DNA of 64,000 bases from Chromohalobacter canadensis (GTDB lineage Bacteria > Pseudomonadota > Gammaproteobacteria > Pseudomonadales > Halomonadaceae): NCBI RefSeq assembly GCF_034479555.1, contig NZ_CP140151.1:3531166-3595165 (forward strand), in the 5' to 3' direction. Positions 62,569 through 64,000 of the stretch are shown here, in pieces. Numbering within the stretch: position 1 is the stretch's first letter; every line of letters begins with the position of its first letter. The notes beneath the pieces are model-generated. The model saw nothing but the letters and a program-made list of their open reading frames with translations. It ran no database searches and was not told the DNA's origin. The translations under genes and the position numbers were made by a program.

Positions 62569-63840
62569 TCAGGCAGGGTCGCCTGCTGTCGCTCGTGGCA
62601 GCTTGACCTCTGTAAGCGTGCCGCCTTCTTCGTGATTGTAGAGACTGACGCCGCCACCGAAGCGGTTGATCGTGGCGTGGGTCAGAAACAGGCCGATACC
62701 CATGCCTTTGCTCTTGGTCGAAATGAATGTTTCGCCCAGTTGGTCGGCAATATTCATCGAGACCCCAGGCCCATGGTCGCGGATGTCGATGATGACGTCA
62801 TCCTGTGTCCAGTCGAGCAAGATGGAAATATCCATGGGATTGGCGTCGGCAGCGTTGTTGAGAAGGTTCATGATCGCTTGTTCGAGGGTGGTATCGGTGG
62901 CGATATAAGGAGTGCCACGCTTACCTTGTATATCGATGCGATGGCTCACGTCGGGACGCAATACCAGCCAGCGTTGCAGAACATTGCGTAGCCACGTTTC
63001 AGCTGCGGCGATCTCAGGCTTGGCCAAGCGCCGTCTATCGGCATTGGCCACGAGTGTTTGTAGGCGCGCCTTGCAGGTGTCGACTTGTTGTCGCAATAAA
63101 TCGATGTCCTCCACGAGCAGGGTGTTGTCGCGCACTTCCTCTCGCATATCGCTGAGTAGCACTGCCATGGTGGACAAAGGCGTGCCCAGTTCGTGGGCGG
63201 TGCCGGCGGCCTGTGTGGCCACGGCGAGCACCTGTTCATTGCGCAATGCCGTCTCGCGGGTACGTGAGAGTGTGAGGTCGCGTCGCCGCAATGCGTGTGC
63301 CATCTTGAAGATGAAGAATGTCACGAGACCGGCGGACAGGCTGAAGTTCAGCCACATACCGATGATGTGCAGGCGAATACCTGTGCCCACGAATCCATTG
63401 CTTAACTGTGGGACAGGCTCGTAAAACAGCATCATGGTGGTGTAACTGGCCAAGGAGGCAACGGCGATGACCCATGCGAAACGCCAAGGGAGTGTTGCTG
63501 CGGCGATGGTTACCGGGACGAGATAGTAGGTGATGAAGGGGTTGGTGGATCCGCCCGTGTAGTAAAACAAGAGGCTCAAGCCGACCACATCTATCAATAG
63601 ATGCACGAGATATTCGATGTCAGTCACGGCCCTTGGGCGACCCAGCCGCCACCAAGTGGCGACGTTAACCAACCCCATGGCAATGATGACCAGGATGACG
63701 GGCAGCACATGTAGCTGAAAGCTCAGTACTTCTATCCCGAAAATGATCGCCCCTAGAAAACCAGTCCACGTGATACCGCGCACGATGGTCAACCGCACCA
63801 GATTGCGGTTGGGGGTAGATAGGGGTAAGGGCTGATGCAT
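62569..63840 (-). CDS. regB: RegB/PrrB-family redox sensor kinase
   Basis: A 423-residue membrane kinase with ~6 N-terminal helices. The ubiquinone-binding motif GGSTNPF is at about residues 93-99, the H-box AAGTAHELGTPLSTMAVLL near residue 215 and a Cys in LRQQVDTCKARLQ that matches the redox-active cysteine region. N-box and ATP site follow (IMNLLNNAADANP, IRDHGPGVS, SKGMGIGLFLTHA). ATG 63840 has GGGAG 6 nt upstream. The window ends soon after its promoter. Confidence 0.93.
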   Translation of the reverse strand: MHQPLPLSTPNRNLVRLTIVRGITWTGFLGAIIFGIEVLSFQLHVLPVILVIIAMGLVNVATWWRLGRPRAVTDIEYLVHLLIDVVGLSLLFYYTGGSTNPFITYYLVPVTIAAATLPWRFAWVIAVASLASYTTMMLFYEPVPQLSNGFVGTGIRLHIIGMWLNFSLSAGLVTFFIFKMAHALRRRDLTLSRTRETALRNEQVLAVATQAAGTAHELGTPLSTMAVLLSDMREEVRDNTLLVEDIDLLRQQVDTCKARLQTLVANADRRRLAKPEIAAAETWLRNVLQRWLVLRPDVSHRIDIQGKRGTPYIATDTTLEQAIMNLLNNAADANPMDISILLDWTQDDVIIDIRDHGPGVSMNIADQLGETFISTKSKGMGIGLFLTHATINRFGGGVSLYNHEEGGTLTEVKLPRATAGDPA

Positions 63841-64000
63841 GGAGGCTCCCGGCGTGCGATACGAATGGCATGATAACCGATAGACGGAAGAGCGACAGCC
63901 ACACGGGGAGGGTAATAATGCCGCACCCAGCACTCACGATATAACAAGCCGAGAGAGTGTCATCTCTACTCTTTATGAAACCCCTTGCATTCGCGCCGGC

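Overview
The window looks like a chromosomal segment of a halophilic gammaproteobacterium of the Halomonadaceae (Halomonas/Chromohalobacter type). This is inferred from GC-rich core genes, the thrS-infC-rpmI-rplT-pheS-pheT-ihfA order, an OmpA lipoprotein with TSP3 repeats, HpxO-type purine degradation and a RegB/RegA pair. No database search was possible, so the genus is a guess.

Layout. 1-3.1 kb: cell-surface polysaccharide/LPS genes (GT4 glycosyltransferase, LPS-type kinase, GDP-mannose synthesis). 3.1-10.8 kb: a clearly AT-rich island of envelope lipid-modifying genes (dgkA, a PAP2 phosphatase, a GT2/LABN/GT39 operon, a PAP2-eptA operon with a small membrane ORF, cytochrome b561). 10.8-15.5 kb: GC-rich DNA with a DUF1232 protein, a His-tailed NreB-like exporter, an OmpR-family two-component system and a degenerate SDR protein. 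15.6-25.9 kb: a purine catabolism cluster (hpxO, urate/xanthine permease, guaD, xdhCBA) with a divergent RutR-like regulator. 26-32.5 kb: small ORFs, tRNA-Pro(GGG), lrgAB, a DASS transporter, DUF2489, an M20 amidohydrolase and an OmpA lipoprotein. 32.8-39.8 kb: the translation operon. 40-44.9 kb: flavodoxin, old yellow enzyme, ppnN and a LysR regulator. 45-51.5 kb: gcvP/gcvH facing an alanine/glycine symporter and gcvT. 51.5-64 kb: a GT4/PAP2 pair, a LysM lipoprotein, an acyltransferase, ketone-body enzymes (acetoacetyl-CoA synthetase, 3-hydroxybutyrate dehydrogenase), an MFS protein, a DUF1338-like protein, glutaredoxin, an IMPase-family protein and the redox two-component pair regA/regB.

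Main observation. Direct repeats of the form CTTAAG-N5-CTTAAG, the known PmrA (and closely related QseB) box, lie 45-54 nt upstream of start codons at dgkA, the GT2 operon, the pap2-eptA operon, the two-component operon itself and the SDR-like gene; a sixth, weaker copy precedes the first PAP2 gene. The island and the GC-rich two-component system therefore appear to form one local, autoregulated envelope-remodelling regulon. It carries EptA, DgkA and PAP2 components like those found beside mobile mcr genes, plus an undecaprenyl-phosphate-sugar module without any Ara4N biosynthesis genes.

Second observation. The purine cluster has a near-perfect RutR operator between xdhA and the rutR-like gene, which suggests that a pyrimidine-type regulator has been adapted to purine catabolism.
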